Assembly: GCA_963920665.1 (NCBI GenBank)
Contig: OY987272.1
Location: 5,027,001-5,091,000, forward strand
Source: Straminergon stramineum
Taxonomy: Eukaryota; Streptophyta; Bryopsida; Hypnales; Calliergonaceae
Direction: 5' to 3'
Length of the DNA stretch: 64,000 nucleotides
In this document: piece by piece, positions 34,270 through 46,099 of the stretch
How the letters are laid out: the number at the start of each line of letters is the position of its first letter
Numbering within the stretch: the first letter of the stretch is position 1
Notes under the pieces: generated by a model
What the model was told of the DNA's origin: nothing
What the model saw: the letters and a program-made list of their open reading frames with translations, nothing else
The model's database searches: none
Position numbers and translations under genes: made by a program

Positions 34270-34466
34270 CGCTGCAATTCACACAAAAACACTCCAAAAA
34301 CTCGGAAATCTCCCAAACCCCAGAAACTATGCAATTTGTGCTGAGATATTCGAGAGTGCGAATTGATCGACAGTGAGGGAGGTTGCGAGTAAGATGGGAA
34401 TTTGTGAGTGATGGGAGAGACGACCTGTTCAGTGCTTGCTTGTTGGGTTCCTTGACACCTGCCTTT

Positions 34467-34480
34467 CGGGTTTAGGGTTC
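34467..34480 (-). promoter_or_regulatory. Telo-box-like motif upstream of the repeat-protein gene
   Basis: Read on the minus strand, GAACCCTAAACCCG lies about 200 bases upstream of the ATG. This fits a plant telo-box in a promoter or 5' UTR. Confidence 0.45.
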
Positions 34481-34499
34481 CAGGGCATGTGCCATGATT

Positions 34500-35435
34500 T
34501 CCGGCTGGCGTAGTCATCGTATGGTGACAATTTCTTCGACGCGTGGATTGGGATTCTGTTGCATTATTGAATTCCTAGCCACCGACACGGATGCTGCACA
34601 CCAACAAATCAGCCACTTTTATTTATTTTTAATTTTGCATCATGGAGTGCATGAAAGTAAGGAGAAAATGGATGGAACCATCCAGAGATTTATCTTTACA
34701 ACACAAAAGTATCAATTGTTAGTACCGAATTTGCTAAACTATAGGTGTTACAAATAGTTTTTAGGGGATTGAGCCGGCTTAACTAGTTGGCATAAAAATA
34801 CACAACTCATTGGTATTGCCATAAAGGAAAGAGAAAAAGAAAACTTACATTAACAAAAGCTACATCTTTAGTGAATGTGGAGGGGAAATTACCACCTAAA
34901 AAGTAGACAATGTTGCAATTTGTTACAAGGAGTGGTGGCCTAAGATACACCTTATGGAGTAGCTTAAGCACTTTCTTACTTTAATAGTAAAGTCCAAAAA
35001 GAATGTGAAAGTTACAAATTCATAGCCCATAAATTTGTAGAAAATGGCTCCAATATGAAATGAAAATGGTTATCCTTGTTGAGAAAGTCCAAGCAAGGAA
35101 GGCCTAGAAATCTGCTTTGCGCAGCCACAAAACGTGGTCTACCTTGGTCAATGAAGCAAATTCCACACACGTTCATCCTTCAAAACCGAAAATGTAAACA
35201 AGGTTCTTTGCATAATGCATGGCTAACGAAGCGATACACCAACCAAATCATTGACTTGCCCATGCATACACACAAGCTCTAAATCAAAAGGCACTCAAAA
35301 TGTCATAGGAAGGAATACAAGATATGGAGAAATAAGAAAGATGATGCTTAAGGAAACCCAAGAATGAGGGCCACACAGTCCAGTAAGAATTATTTTAACG
35401 TCGTGGTTGCTCCAAACTAATGTACAAATGTTAAC
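34500..35435. other. Intergenic between two minus-strand genes, no gene supported
   Basis: AT-rich with only short incidental frames. It should contain the 3' UTR of the histidine kinase near its right edge. Confidence 0.45.
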
Positions 35436-38400
35436 TTAACTCGGACGCTGACCAAGCTTGTCCAGGGGTAACAAATGACCTATTGTTTTAAGAAGTTGAT
35501 GAATATCAAATGGTTTTCCTAGATAGCCATCCATTCCATGTTTGAGGCATATGTCTTGGTACCCCTGAATGGCATGTGCAGTGAGCCCCAGTACCGGTAT
35601 ACGCGTCCAACCGTTCCCACTTTCAGCTTTTCGAATGAGATCTGTGGCCATCAACCCATCCATAACTGGCATCTGCATCACACCAAGCTTCACATTAGAA
35701 TAGTCACCTTTTCTAAAGAGATGTCCACACCTTGCAAGAGTAGAATATCATTTCCAGCACTCAGGCATTACACAATATTATGCTGGTCTAAATTGGAAAC
35801 AAACTACTTTCTCAAGTTGAGTGATGGCAATCTCTCAGCTATAGAATTTGCCAGAGATTGCCATCACTGTCTGATTTCTAAAGCAGAATTCAGAACGTGA
35901 TCCAAATATTGATTCATAAAACGCCGAAATAAAAACAGGTACAGATAAATGATATTTGAGACATGCCCACAAAATACATCTACACCCTTCCTTTCTGCTC
36001 TAGATTCAATACTTCACAATGGTTTATTCCACTTTTGCATGAATAAAGAGTGGTTCTAACTAGTAACACAATTTACCATCTCCAAGAATAGTCCATAAAG
36101 TGTAATTGTATATATCCGCACATATATATGAACCAGCGTTTGCCCTCACAACATTGATATCTTCCCCACTTGTTCCAAAGTGACTCTCAAAGTTCCTAAA
36201 CAGAAGAACCTAGCGCGATCAACCTTGTTGCACTACGAAACATTCTGGAATCAATTTGAAGAAAATCCTTGTGGGAAAGAAATATGGTGTAAGCTTCCGT
36301 GGAGTAATAAGAATGGTCGAGAGAATAGTGGCGGGAACAATCAAGTGGATAGAAGAGAATGGAAGAAAACTTATAGGAGCCCAAAATAAATATACATCTT
36401 TGCGTAAAAAACAGATGCTTGTTTGCAAATAAGATTCCTCTAGAGGATGGCCAATTGCATGATTCAAGAATCTTATGTAACAAATTCTGAAATAACATAG
36501 AAGCAATGGCTGAGTAATATACCTGGACATCCATCAGCACAAGGTCGAAGTCATCGTGCCGGGAAGAGATCACATCCAAGGCTTGTTTCCCATCGCCCAC
36601 AATGGTAACTTTATGCCCATGCTTTTCAAGTTGCCTGCTGGCGACTTTTTGATTGATAGCATTGTCTTCTGCCAGAAGTATACTCAAACTAACTTTATTC
36701 TTGATCATCTTGTCCAACTCCGCCGAAGACTCTCTGCTCAGATCTGAAACGGCTGACGGAGAATACCCACGACGATTCAAGGCTACGACGGCAGCTAGCT
36801 CAGTCACATCCCCTCTTTCACGTTCCATCATTTCACCTCCACTTGAGGTGTTGGAATCCAAAGGACCTTCATGTGACTTTCCCAACGTAGCAGATCCTAC
36901 TCCCCAGTCTGAGAGAGTAGACGATGAATGTGACAATACCGACATGAAGTTCTGTGGCTGGACAAGCTCTGGGATCTCTTCACTCGGTGGAGCTAGGGAC
37001 CCCTTTTGTCCTGAAGGCGTGACTTCACTGCTTGCGCTTCGGTCACTGAGGACAGAAGACCCGTTGCTGTGATTAATTGCATTGACTGGATCTGACAATG
37101 CCTTTTCTAAGCGACTTTGCTCTTCAAATTCTGCACTAGCGCGATCAGGTGCAACCCCACAACTTTCAGGACCTTGTGCAGATACAGCAAATTTGGGTTT
37201 GGAATCGTGAAAATGTCCATAGGCAGGGGAGAAACCGTTGCTGTCAGGCTTCGCATCCACAATATTACCGTTGCTGCCTTCCCACAGCTGCATGAGATCA
37301 CTGGCTGACCGAACCTTTGGACCGAAGGATGAAGCCCGCGTCGGTACACGCGGATCCAGCTGATTTAACTCACTTGGATACTTGCCAGCTGGGTTGAAGA
37401 TTAAACCTCCCATCAGGCTCCAAGAATGACGACGACTCTTATCTGGATGAAGAGTAAGTTCATCAATAGATGCAACAAATATGTAGCTAGTTCACTCCAA
37501 TGATCATCCTATTAGCATGTGTGACACAAATATTTACCAAAGCCAATATTTTAAATTAGTGCAGGTTGATATATTATTGCATCGTTCAAATTTCCAAACT
37601 AAATAAATTTATAGTGACTAAATTTGTAGATGACATCATTTATTCGATAAATCAATGTAGTTGGTTCATTCACACCACTATAACATAATCTACAAATAGA
37701 AGACCACTTTGGAAGCTGATAGTTGGTTATGGTAACTTTAAAACATAATTATATCGTTCAGAATGATTTCTTCTTGAAATTGGTACGTTTTTTTAACTTC
37801 CTTGAAGCTTCTTAAATGATCTATTTTAACTCCTATAGATATGGAAGCAGGCACTCTTAACATAATATGAGCACTTGAGGATTAAGTGCTGTTTTATCAA
37901 GAGGTATTTACGTGTCTCCCCATTTTTCTCCGATGCAGAAAAGGAGTGAGGGAAAAAAACCTGATTTCAATCTTGGACTTTCTGCTGGACTTTCTCTCGC
38001 GCTTTTTGGAAAGAAAGGCAAGCGGAAGTGAAAGGCACTCCCCTTGCCTAATTCACTTTCAGCCCATAAAGTGCCTCCTAGAAGATCAACAAATCTGCAA
38101 TTACAAAAAAACAGTAGGAACTTTTTTGATGTCAATGTTCAGTCCACCTGAATAGGAAAGAACTATTTTGATAAAGTTCTGAGAAACACTACCACTTCTA
38201 TGTCCAAATTATCCACTCAAATTGGGTGCAATGAAAATTCCATCTATAATGAGATGTACGTATAAACGTATAAACACGATACGTCACATAGGAACAAGAT
38301 CAACAAGAATTTCAAATTAGGCAAGAATTAACTTTGAATTGTCTAACTTATAATTGAGCACATTGATACCTCTGAACTATGCAGAGACCCAGCCCAGTTC

Positions 38401-41400
38401 CCCCATAGAGCCGCGAAGTGGACGCATCAGCCTGTGTGAATGGCTTGAACATATCTTTTAGTGCTTCCTGACTGATTCCAATTCCAGTATCGCGAACCTC
38501 AAATTCAACGAATATGCTGTCTGGGATGTCTAGGCGTCGAGAGCTCTCCAGAGAAACATGACCAGATTGCCCAACCACTTTGTTGCCAGAGTCTGAAACA
38601 CCCAAATCGAAAATATTTTAACAGACAACATCCTACAATGCATAGCCAAAACAGCATTGAATTCAGAAAATTGAACACCTGGAAGATTAAGGTTTGAAAA
38701 TTACCAATTCAATTGATCGTAGTGTGATTATTCATGTAAAACCAAAATTTCGTGCTCATCAAAAAGTAAATAAAATTGGAAAAAGAGAGTTCCAAATAAC
38801 CAACTCAACTGCTAAAAGCAACATGGGACCGATTTTGGTTTCTTGGTCCTTTAGAGGTTAATGAAATAAACTGCATAATCCCACAAAAAAGATCGCTATT
38901 ATTACCGTTATCTGCGTTGAAGGGGATGGCTGTTTGCTCGGCTGCTACTTTCACACTCACAGTCACGGATCCATTGTGTGTAAATTTCAGAGCATTGCCA
39001 ACTGCGAAACCAAATCCAGTAACTAAAGAGGTTACAGACACTCAACTACAACCACCAATGTCTCTAGGAAATTTAGAGACAAATCCCGAATAACAAGGAA
39101 TACCGTAAGAGACCTTCGTCGATTCACAAACGATTGAAAACATTAGAAGCTTCAAAGAAAGTTTAGCATAAGGCACAGCTTACTAGTCCAGACTTAGGAT
39201 AAGCAGAGCAGCGAAGGAGTTCTATCTAATCAGGAGAGAGATTGACCTAAGTTCAGTAGGCATTGCTGAAGCTTTCCGACATCCCCCACCAACGATTGAG
39301 GCACTCCTTTATCAACTTCCAAAACCAACTCCAAGCCACGCTGTTGTGCCCGCGCTTGCAGCATGCGAAACGTACTTGATACCATCTTCCGAATATTGAA
39401 AGGAACATCCTCAACCTCCAAGCGTCCTGCTTCGATCTTGGCGAGGTCTAGAACACTATTGATGATATGCAAGAGAAGATCCGCGCACTCTTTAACGGAC
39501 ACTAAACTCTCCTTCTGGTCAGGATTGAGCTCGGACTCCATGAGCAAAGCTGTCAAGCCAAGAATCCCATGGATTGGTGTCCTAATTCCACACCAAAAGA
39601 GCATACGGTTAATTGTACATTTTGTAACTCTTCTGAGGCAACCGATCAGTTGTGCAGGTCTATGACCTTGCGAAAGGAAGAAATATAAACCAAGCGAGTG
39701 GTTGATTATCACCTGATTTCGTGACTCATGTTTGCAAGGAAATCTGACTTCGATTGGCTGGCTTGCTCAGCATTCCGCTGTGAAATTTGAAGCTCCTCAT
39801 TAGCTTTACGAAGCTCGGATGTCCTCATGCTCACTTTTTGTTCCAATTCAATGTTCCAATGGTATAGTCTCTTAGTGAGGTGCCTTTTCTCTCTCACTGC
39901 TGCAGCCAGTGTTATAGCCACTACTCCCATCACACTGGCGAAGAGTTGAACCTGAAAACGAACTCAGCAATTTAGTCCACATCGCATGTAACAAATAAGC
40001 AGTACTTAGCTACAATTTCCGAAATGCAGGAAAAGGTTTCTCTAAACTCAAATAGAGATAACACCTAAGTGTCCAAATGGTCAGATGTGACGCCTCCCAT
40101 ATCATAGGAGTTGAAATAAATCATTTCGGAAGCTTCGAGGTAACAAAATATACGAATAGAAGGAAAAAATCATTCCCTACATTTTTGAACAATAGAAATA
40201 TGTTTCGAAAAGTACTATGATCTACTGTTAGCGTCCAAAGTGGAATTTCAAACTTTTAGCTGAAGCACATGGGGGAACAAAGAAGACAAAAAGATAATCA
40301 GTCAATTGTTCCAAACGCGTTCTCCAAACCTGTACAATCAGCTCCGGGGAATACACTGCCGCTTCCTGATTTGAATAGAGTGAACCCGTCTTGCGGATGC
40401 TTCCGAATGCAGAGCAGTATGCAACAACACTGACCGTGAGAGCCCAGCCGACTCTATTAAATCGGAACGCAGTCCACGTAATGACAGGGAAACACAGATA
40501 GGCCCTAGGCCGGAAGTTTTCAAAGTTGACGAAAAACACAACCACCATGGTGCCCGCTGTCACCAAGGCCACCAACACACACTCCAGCAGCTTGCAAGGA
40601 TTCCCTAGGTGCGTTTCGTACTCCCAAGCCAGCAGATGCGTCAGAAGTGGCGTAATAGTAATCATAGTTGCCAGAACTCCAAGCCACCACGTTGTCCAGT
40701 ATCTCCAGAAGCTCGCCCATTGTAACAGAGGAGTGATGGCAGTTGCCAATGAGGTGACCAGGCTAAAGACCAAGGACAGGAGGAAGACGATAATCACATA
40801 CCACATGGCTTCCATCACAGAGTCGATGGTAGGAACCTTCTTTGTCTCACCCTTACACAAAAATTTCCGCAAAAGAAATGCACCTATGTGGCTTTGAAAC
40901 GTCGACAATACACACACCAGCACCATAACTAAGCAATTCAAGGCAGTGAAGCCAAGGTTACCCCTCCATATCAGATACAGCCTTGTCATGTACAAGCCAA
41001 AGAAAATTCCGGGAGCCACAAGTAGGTTCCAAACGCATGCTACCGCAAGCGCAACAGAATGGGGGAGGTACAAAGGGAAAGGGACGGTTTGGTCGACTTT
41101 CTCCCGCAGCTCGTTTACCGAGCTTTCCCATGAGATAATCCCGCTGACTAAAATCAGCATGAAAGCAAGGACATTCCGGCCAAGCAATCTGTTGACAGTG
41201 CACGCGTCTCGTTCTCTCCATGTCCGTGAAACCTCCTGACCTAACCCTACAACATACCTGCGTGTTCCAGAGGTGAGACTCCCTCCGGTCTCCAGCCATG
41301 ACCGAGCTGAACCACCGGAGGGATCCCTATCACCAGCCAGAGGATAGTCAATCGCTCCGAAATCTCGGGTGCCAACATGATTTCTCAAGGGAGAGACTAC

Positions 41401-41496
41401 CCGCTTCAATCTCTTCACTAAAGTAAGCTTGTCATTCACTTTGTCTATGTTCCCTTGCGATTCCACGTCGTCAATGTTCCTTTGAGTTTCCAGCAT
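35436..41496 (-). CDS. Hybrid histidine kinase with MASE1-like membrane sensor, eight exons
   Basis: Exons in minus order: 41496-40330, 39951-39713, 39581-39247, 39001-38906, 38592-38370, 38094-37961, 37442-36523 and 35672-35436. All junctions are GT-AG and in phase, giving about 1116 residues. Residues ~105-410 carry eight or nine hydrophobic segments with the MASE1-type phrase [17 protein letters not shown] coiled segment ([20 protein letters not shown]) precedes the HisKA box SHEIRTP with phospho-acceptor H466. The HATPase has [20 protein letters not shown] (N box), DTGIGI (647-652), FKPFTQAD and GGTGLGL (676-682). After a ~270-residue Ser-rich linker, the receiver has AEDN (E990, D991), phospho-acceptor D1036 in LMDVQMPVMDG, T1069 and K1091. 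All catalytic residues are present. The ligand is unknown; it lacks CHASE, GAF and ethylene-binding regions, so it is neither a cytokinin nor an ethylene receptor. Confidence 0.9.
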
Positions 41497-42800
41497 TTTG
41501 GTGCAAACAAAAAGGTAACCAGAAAATGGTGTGAAAATTGTTGTTGCAGTAGAAATGCCAACTTCATCACGTCTGTATCATGGTTTTGGGAACTGGATGG
41601 CAATTTCCTCTTTGTAAAAACTCCATAAACCTATACGCTTCCGAGCTAAGTCACCCTTATTCAACCTCCAAACCATGGCGCTGAGATTGAGGTCCGCAGA
41701 CTAATTTCGAATCAATTTCCCCTCAGTTTCGTCCTCCCTGAAAAAAACAAGAGATACATGGATGAAACTTTAACCCATAAAATCAATTGATCACCTCAGC
41801 CAAGGGTTTCAAGAGTACTCAAAATCCGTACCCCGAAAGAAACGCCCCGTGAGACCTAGATGTGACACAAAGTGGAGAAGAATCTATCAAGCCGAGACTA
41901 TTCTAAAAGCTGAACCAAGACAGCAGCTTCCAATCATCTTTCAACGAGAACAATACTGGTCATACCATTGATAACAATGACTTGGAGGAAAAAATCTCCC
42001 TCAGGTAAAGGTACCTAATTGCAAAATCAACCTAAATACGCCATTCCAAAATCTTGTAAAATGAGAACACATTCATTTTCAGAATATACACCACCTCCAC
42101 ATCAGAACTTGTGTCGGGTATCGTTCATCTTCAATAAAACTTCGAACCTTATTAACTTTCGCATATGGTATCCAAATAGTGCATTCTCCAGTGCGAGAAA
42201 ATCCTCTTTGATTTGCTAACAAGAATATTTACAATGGATCTGACTATTTTCATAGAAGCAACTATGTTCAACACTTCAAGTGTCACTTCTACGTGTGGTT
42301 ACGCAAAAGTCCCTTTCATAGTGAGCGAAAACTTCAGGAACAAGCAAGAGTAGTAGAAGAGGTTGCCGCTACGGCAACAAACAATGTAAAATTCATATGT
42401 ATGGCTTCCAATAACACCAGCAAAGCTCCGAATCTCTCAGTTATGCAAGAACGAACAGAGCAAAATTTTAAAAGCGGCATGATGAGGGACAGCAAAATAA
42501 AGATCACAGAGATTCATCAAAACCGACAAGTTTGCAAACTAAAAGACACAACGCCAACACCAAAAACAAGAAACGCGAATTTCTCTTCTCCACTCTAATA
42601 TTTAACGCAGCGGGATGGTTGACTCTTGGTTTCATACCTTACTGAGATGCATCAAACGACGATTCATCATCACTCATAGCTCTGAAGTTCAAAAACGATT
42701 AGGCAATCTCTCTGAACCTGACGAACTCAAGACGACACTTGAAGCAAAAATTGATGCAATAACGGGAGACACCAACCTCTAAACAGTACTCCACCGACTA
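41497..42800 (-). promoter_or_regulatory. Probable 5' UTR and upstream intron of the histidine kinase gene
   Basis: On the minus strand a strong acceptor (TTTTTTTCAG) ends at 41738, and transcription through 41737-41497 would lead to the kinase ATG. This exon would contain an upstream ATG (MVWRLNKGDL..) in another frame. The nearest upstream donor-bearing sequence is the V-ATPase F exon-1 copy, whose donor is at 42870. A 1133-bp 5' UTR intron (42870-41738) is therefore possible. This is inference. Confidence 0.4.
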
Positions 42801-42804
42801 CAAG

Positions 42805-43110
42805 TCCAAAACCCTAGACAAACGATCAAAAACATTTCCGGAAATTGAGAAATCAAAGGGCGGTGCTGACCTTGTCGGTGATGACGGTGCTGAAGGAAGA
42901 TCCGCGCGAAGCAGCTTGCGCTGCAAGTCTTGCCATTGCGAGGTCTGTGAAAGTGGAACAGCAAAATGCCAGTCTGAAAATTTTGTTGCAAACAGCAAAA
43001 CGTCCACTGTTGTTTGTTCAGCAGAGGTGGTGACGACGCTCTTGACTCTCTGCCACGCGGAGGACCCCGCGGGGAGCTTCCTCGACTGGGATGAACAGTG
43101 TACGGATGGC
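42805..43110 (-). pseudogene. Second copy of V-ATPase subunit F 5' UTR, exon 1 and intron start
   Basis: Reverse complement aligns over about 300 bp with 60765-61065. Shared landmarks: TTTTCAGACT, CACTTTCACRGACCTCGCAATGGCA, AGTTGCAGCGCAAGCT-like sequence, CGCGGATCTTCC, then CTTTGATTTCTCAATTTCC and GGGTTTTGGAC in the intron. The 66-nt exon length from ATG (42936) to donor (42871/42870) is exactly that of the functional gene. Encoded residues MARLAAQAASRGSS are close; the rest has diverged and lost the conserved IADE. No later V-ATPase F exons follow in the 1.4 kb before the kinase gene, so it is a fragment. It may serve as promoter and leader exon for the kinase. Confidence 0.8.
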
Positions 43111-43453
43111 ATTCCTCCACCTTTGCCATGATCTCACTCTGTCATGATCAACTGAAGGACGGACGGACGGACGGAGATCGTGATGCCAAAGGAGGAAGAA
43201 TGTCATCTGTCCATTGTGTTCATTTTTTTAAATGTTCCTACGTATTTTGATAAATGTCAATGGTGCATTGAAGAAAGCAATAGATCCCCTTGCATTTGAT
43301 TTGATTGCTTTATGGGCCTTTCATGTTAATGTCTCACAAATTATCAAATTTACCCCAACCAAAAAATATATTTAGTGTCACCTATATTAACTACTAACTC
43401 AAGATTCTCATTTTTTTTATGATAGATGAGTTTTTTACCCTAGAAGATAGATA
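43111..43453. other. Intergenic with a GGAC microsatellite
   Basis: GGACGGACGGACGGACGGA occupies about 43157-43175. Nothing else is supported. Confidence 0.55.
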
Positions 43454-43462
43454 TCATTACGA

Positions 43463-43727
43463 GCAGAACGCTAAATCCTGCAATCAAAGTGGGCCCCGCA
43501 AGGGCATCTGTGTTTTATCCGAGGTAAAAGTAAAACTTGACCCCTATTTTGAGCCGTGTCTAGGGTATGTTCTAGATCTCTCCTAGCTAATTTGGGGTCT
43601 CTGATTGCAAATATAAATTCGGAATTTGCAAAAAAATAATGTGCCAAAAAAAAAAATTCCTGTGTTTTTCCCCATGGTAAATCTGTCCCTGTGGGGCCCA
43701 CTTCATTTGCAGGATTTAGCGTCCTCC
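43463..43727. mobile_element. Mutator-like MITE with ~40-bp TIRs and 9-bp target duplication
   Basis: Ends pair as ACGCTAAATCCTGCAA, then AAGTGGGCCCC, on both sides in inverted orientation (43469 onward and 43722 backward). Flanking TCATTACGA (43454-43462) and TCGTTACGA (43728-43736) match at 8 of 9 positions. It is 265 bp and non-coding. Long TIRs with a 9-bp duplication are characteristic of Mutator-like elements. Confidence 0.75.
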
Positions 43728-44138
43728 TCGTTACGATTCAAAAGAGACAGTTCCTATAAATGTATTCATAAAGACAAAAAATTATAGCATTTTAAAATCA
43801 ATCAATGTATATGACATTAATTATATTTTTTAGTATAATATCACTTTATTTCACTGTAGTGTAGGTGTTTTGCACTTGGCCTCCACATGGGTTGGTAGTT
43901 TTTACAGAAGTCAAGTGGGTGTTGTGGCTAACAAGGGTGATGTGACATGTATGCAAGTTGTGTAAATGAGCCTCCAAATTTCCTCACATATAACTTTTGT
44001 CAATGTAAAGTCTCCCCTCTTGATATCCAAGCAGTCACACTTCAAAGTAGTACCCCATATGACTTAATTTTATCAAGATCTTACAGATTCACTCATGTAA
44101 TGATCAAGTGGAAGTCGGAGACTCCACAACATAGTGTA

Positions 44139-44345
44139 CCAATGAGGCAAAGGTCCCTTTTGCATCCTTGAACTGAGGACCCCCCCACAGTGAACAAAAT
44201 TGTCTTGTATGGCTCCTCAGCCAACCCCAATCCTTGCATGAGCAGATGACTCCTTCCCATGTAACTTATCTAGGGAAGCATAATACCTTCCCAGCATGAG
44301 GATGACCATTGCCTGGTTATACAATGTTATGTACTATCCTGCTAT
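44139..44345 (+). repeat. Dispersed repeat (GTGAACAAAATTGTCTT family), copy 1
   Basis: ACCAATGAGGCAAAGGTCCC, CTTTTGCATCCTTGAA, GTGAACAAAATTGTCTT and AGCATAATACCT recur in 50484-50822, with a shorter match at 50060-50100. It is non-coding. Confidence 0.6.
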
Positions 44346-44843
44346 TGGCTTTGACCCAATTTGGGCCATCTGTGTCGTTGACACTTGCGCTCAGGCGGTT
44401 GGTAATTGACAATAAATTGCCAAAAAAATTACGCTACTCTTACAAGCGGCCAACTGAAAGCCGGCTGACCCCTAGAAAGTGACGGAGTCCACAGAGGACT
44501 TTCCATAGGGGGAAGCTCACCCGGGTCCAGAACTCTCCAGAGAATGATTGTGCAGATTGAAAATAATCATGATGGGTGGGATCTTCAAGTGGGAAGTTGT
44601 GAAAATTAGTTCCAAGTGGTTGGATCTCCATATGATGGGCCACATTTGGAACCAAACGATGGTGAAATCGACACAAGGTAGGCGCATGCATTCCCACCCT
44701 TGCACCCAATTCCATTATCATGTACCAATGGAGTACATTCTAGAAAAAAATGTACACCACTAGTACATGAAGGAGGAGCTCTTGAAAAACACACTTTGTT
44801 TTGCACCTTGCTATGCTAGGTTGCAAGACTTCGAATCCTCTTA

Positions 44844-45791
44844 ACCCCTAAAGGTATTTGACTATGTTTTCACCAAAAACGCTCCAAAATTGTCACCTCT
44901 AGTACAAGTACCAAATTTTAGAAAAAATACATTTTTTGGACAAATGTAACCATAGGATCTTGTATTACACTAGTTTGGGAAGATGTGGAAAAAAATTCAG
45001 AAATTTCCACCATTTGAATTGCAAGATATTAGCATTTGAAGTGACAAAAAGCCATTTTTTGGCCCTGCAAAAATTTGGGCAGATGCACTTCACAAGGTCA
45101 GATCATTATGAAAAAATGTCCAAAATGGTTGTAACTCTTTGGATTCATACTTCAAGTCATGTTGGCTACATGCTTGAAAATTCTTAGATCATTTGGAATT
45201 GTACAACATATAGGAAAAAAATATTAAGTTGAAAGAAGTAGAAAATAATTCAAAATACTAAATTGTTAATCATTTATTTATGGAATTGAAAAATGCCAAT
45301 CCCAATTGTTGTAATGTTGTAATAAACAATCTACACCTCATGTTTTTATTTTTTTCCAAAAATATTAAAAATTGAGTTAAATAAAGGTCTTCAAAGTTTA
45401 TTTTAGAGTAGAGATTCCATTACTATCCACAAACTACCCACAACTAAAACTCTTCATAACTTTCATCTCATAAATCAAAATGGAATGATTCAAAGCTTTC
45501 CATGTATATACAAATCAGGAAAATAAATTTCAAATTTTTATTTTTTTTTAAAATGAGTTTTAAAGAATTTTTTTTTGCTGCCCGGGTTGCCCGCCAAGCA
45601 ATGAAAACAACATATCATACAATAACTTTTTAACCATGTATTCAAAAGTTATGAAAATTATTGGGTCTTAAAGCTACTCCTTTGGCACATGTTATGTGAA
45701 AATTTCAAAGAAAAAAAATAAAAATTCCATTCATAGTGAGCTGCCCAAAATCGCTATGTTGCCAAAAAACACCATTTGGTCCTTTAGGGGT
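44844..45791. mobile_element. TA-flanked TIR element (ACCCCTAAAGG family), copy 3
   Basis: Left TA|ACCCCTAAAGG and right CCTTTAGGGGT|TA are perfectly inverted over 11 bp. It is 948 bp long. The interior aligns with 51750-52679, sharing AAATTGAGTTAAATAAAGG, TAGAGTAGAGATTCCAT and TTTCATCTCATAAAT-like phrases. No transposase is seen. Confidence 0.8.
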
Positions 45792-45869
45792 TAATTTCAA
45801 AATTTTGTGCTATAAATTTTGATTGAATAATTGAATTGAATTAGTGCAAACAAAAAATTCAAATAGGAA

Positions 45870-46090
45870 AAACTTGATTTTCAATCTATTAGTAGAAGTA
45901 GATATGAGATGGAAGGAAAACACTAATTGATAATAGCTCTAAAATGGAATTGAAGCACACTTATCCTAATGATTAGATTTCTCTAGCAAACAAACAAATC
46001 CATTCTTTTTGTGAAAATTATAAGAATTGAGTTCAAAAACAAATTCAATGCATTACTTTTCTAGAAGATGCTCCATTACTTTCACATGTA
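45870..46090. repeat. Fragment related to the interior of TA-flanked copy 5
   Basis: TAGTAGAAGTAGATATGAGA, GCTCTAAAATGGAATTGAA and CTAATGATTAGATT-like sequence correspond to 57650-57760, but lie outside copy 3. It is probably a truncated neighbour of the same family. Confidence 0.5.
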
Positions 46091-46099
46091 CCACTAATC

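Noticed and set aside
33258..34376. Long plus-strand open frames (352 and 372 codons) opposite the YGRKKYG repeat gene
   Set aside because: They are composition-driven antisense shadows of the repeat. The products are His/Arg/Ser- or hydrophobic-biased with no domain, whereas the minus frame gives clean repeats and a known-looking N-terminus.
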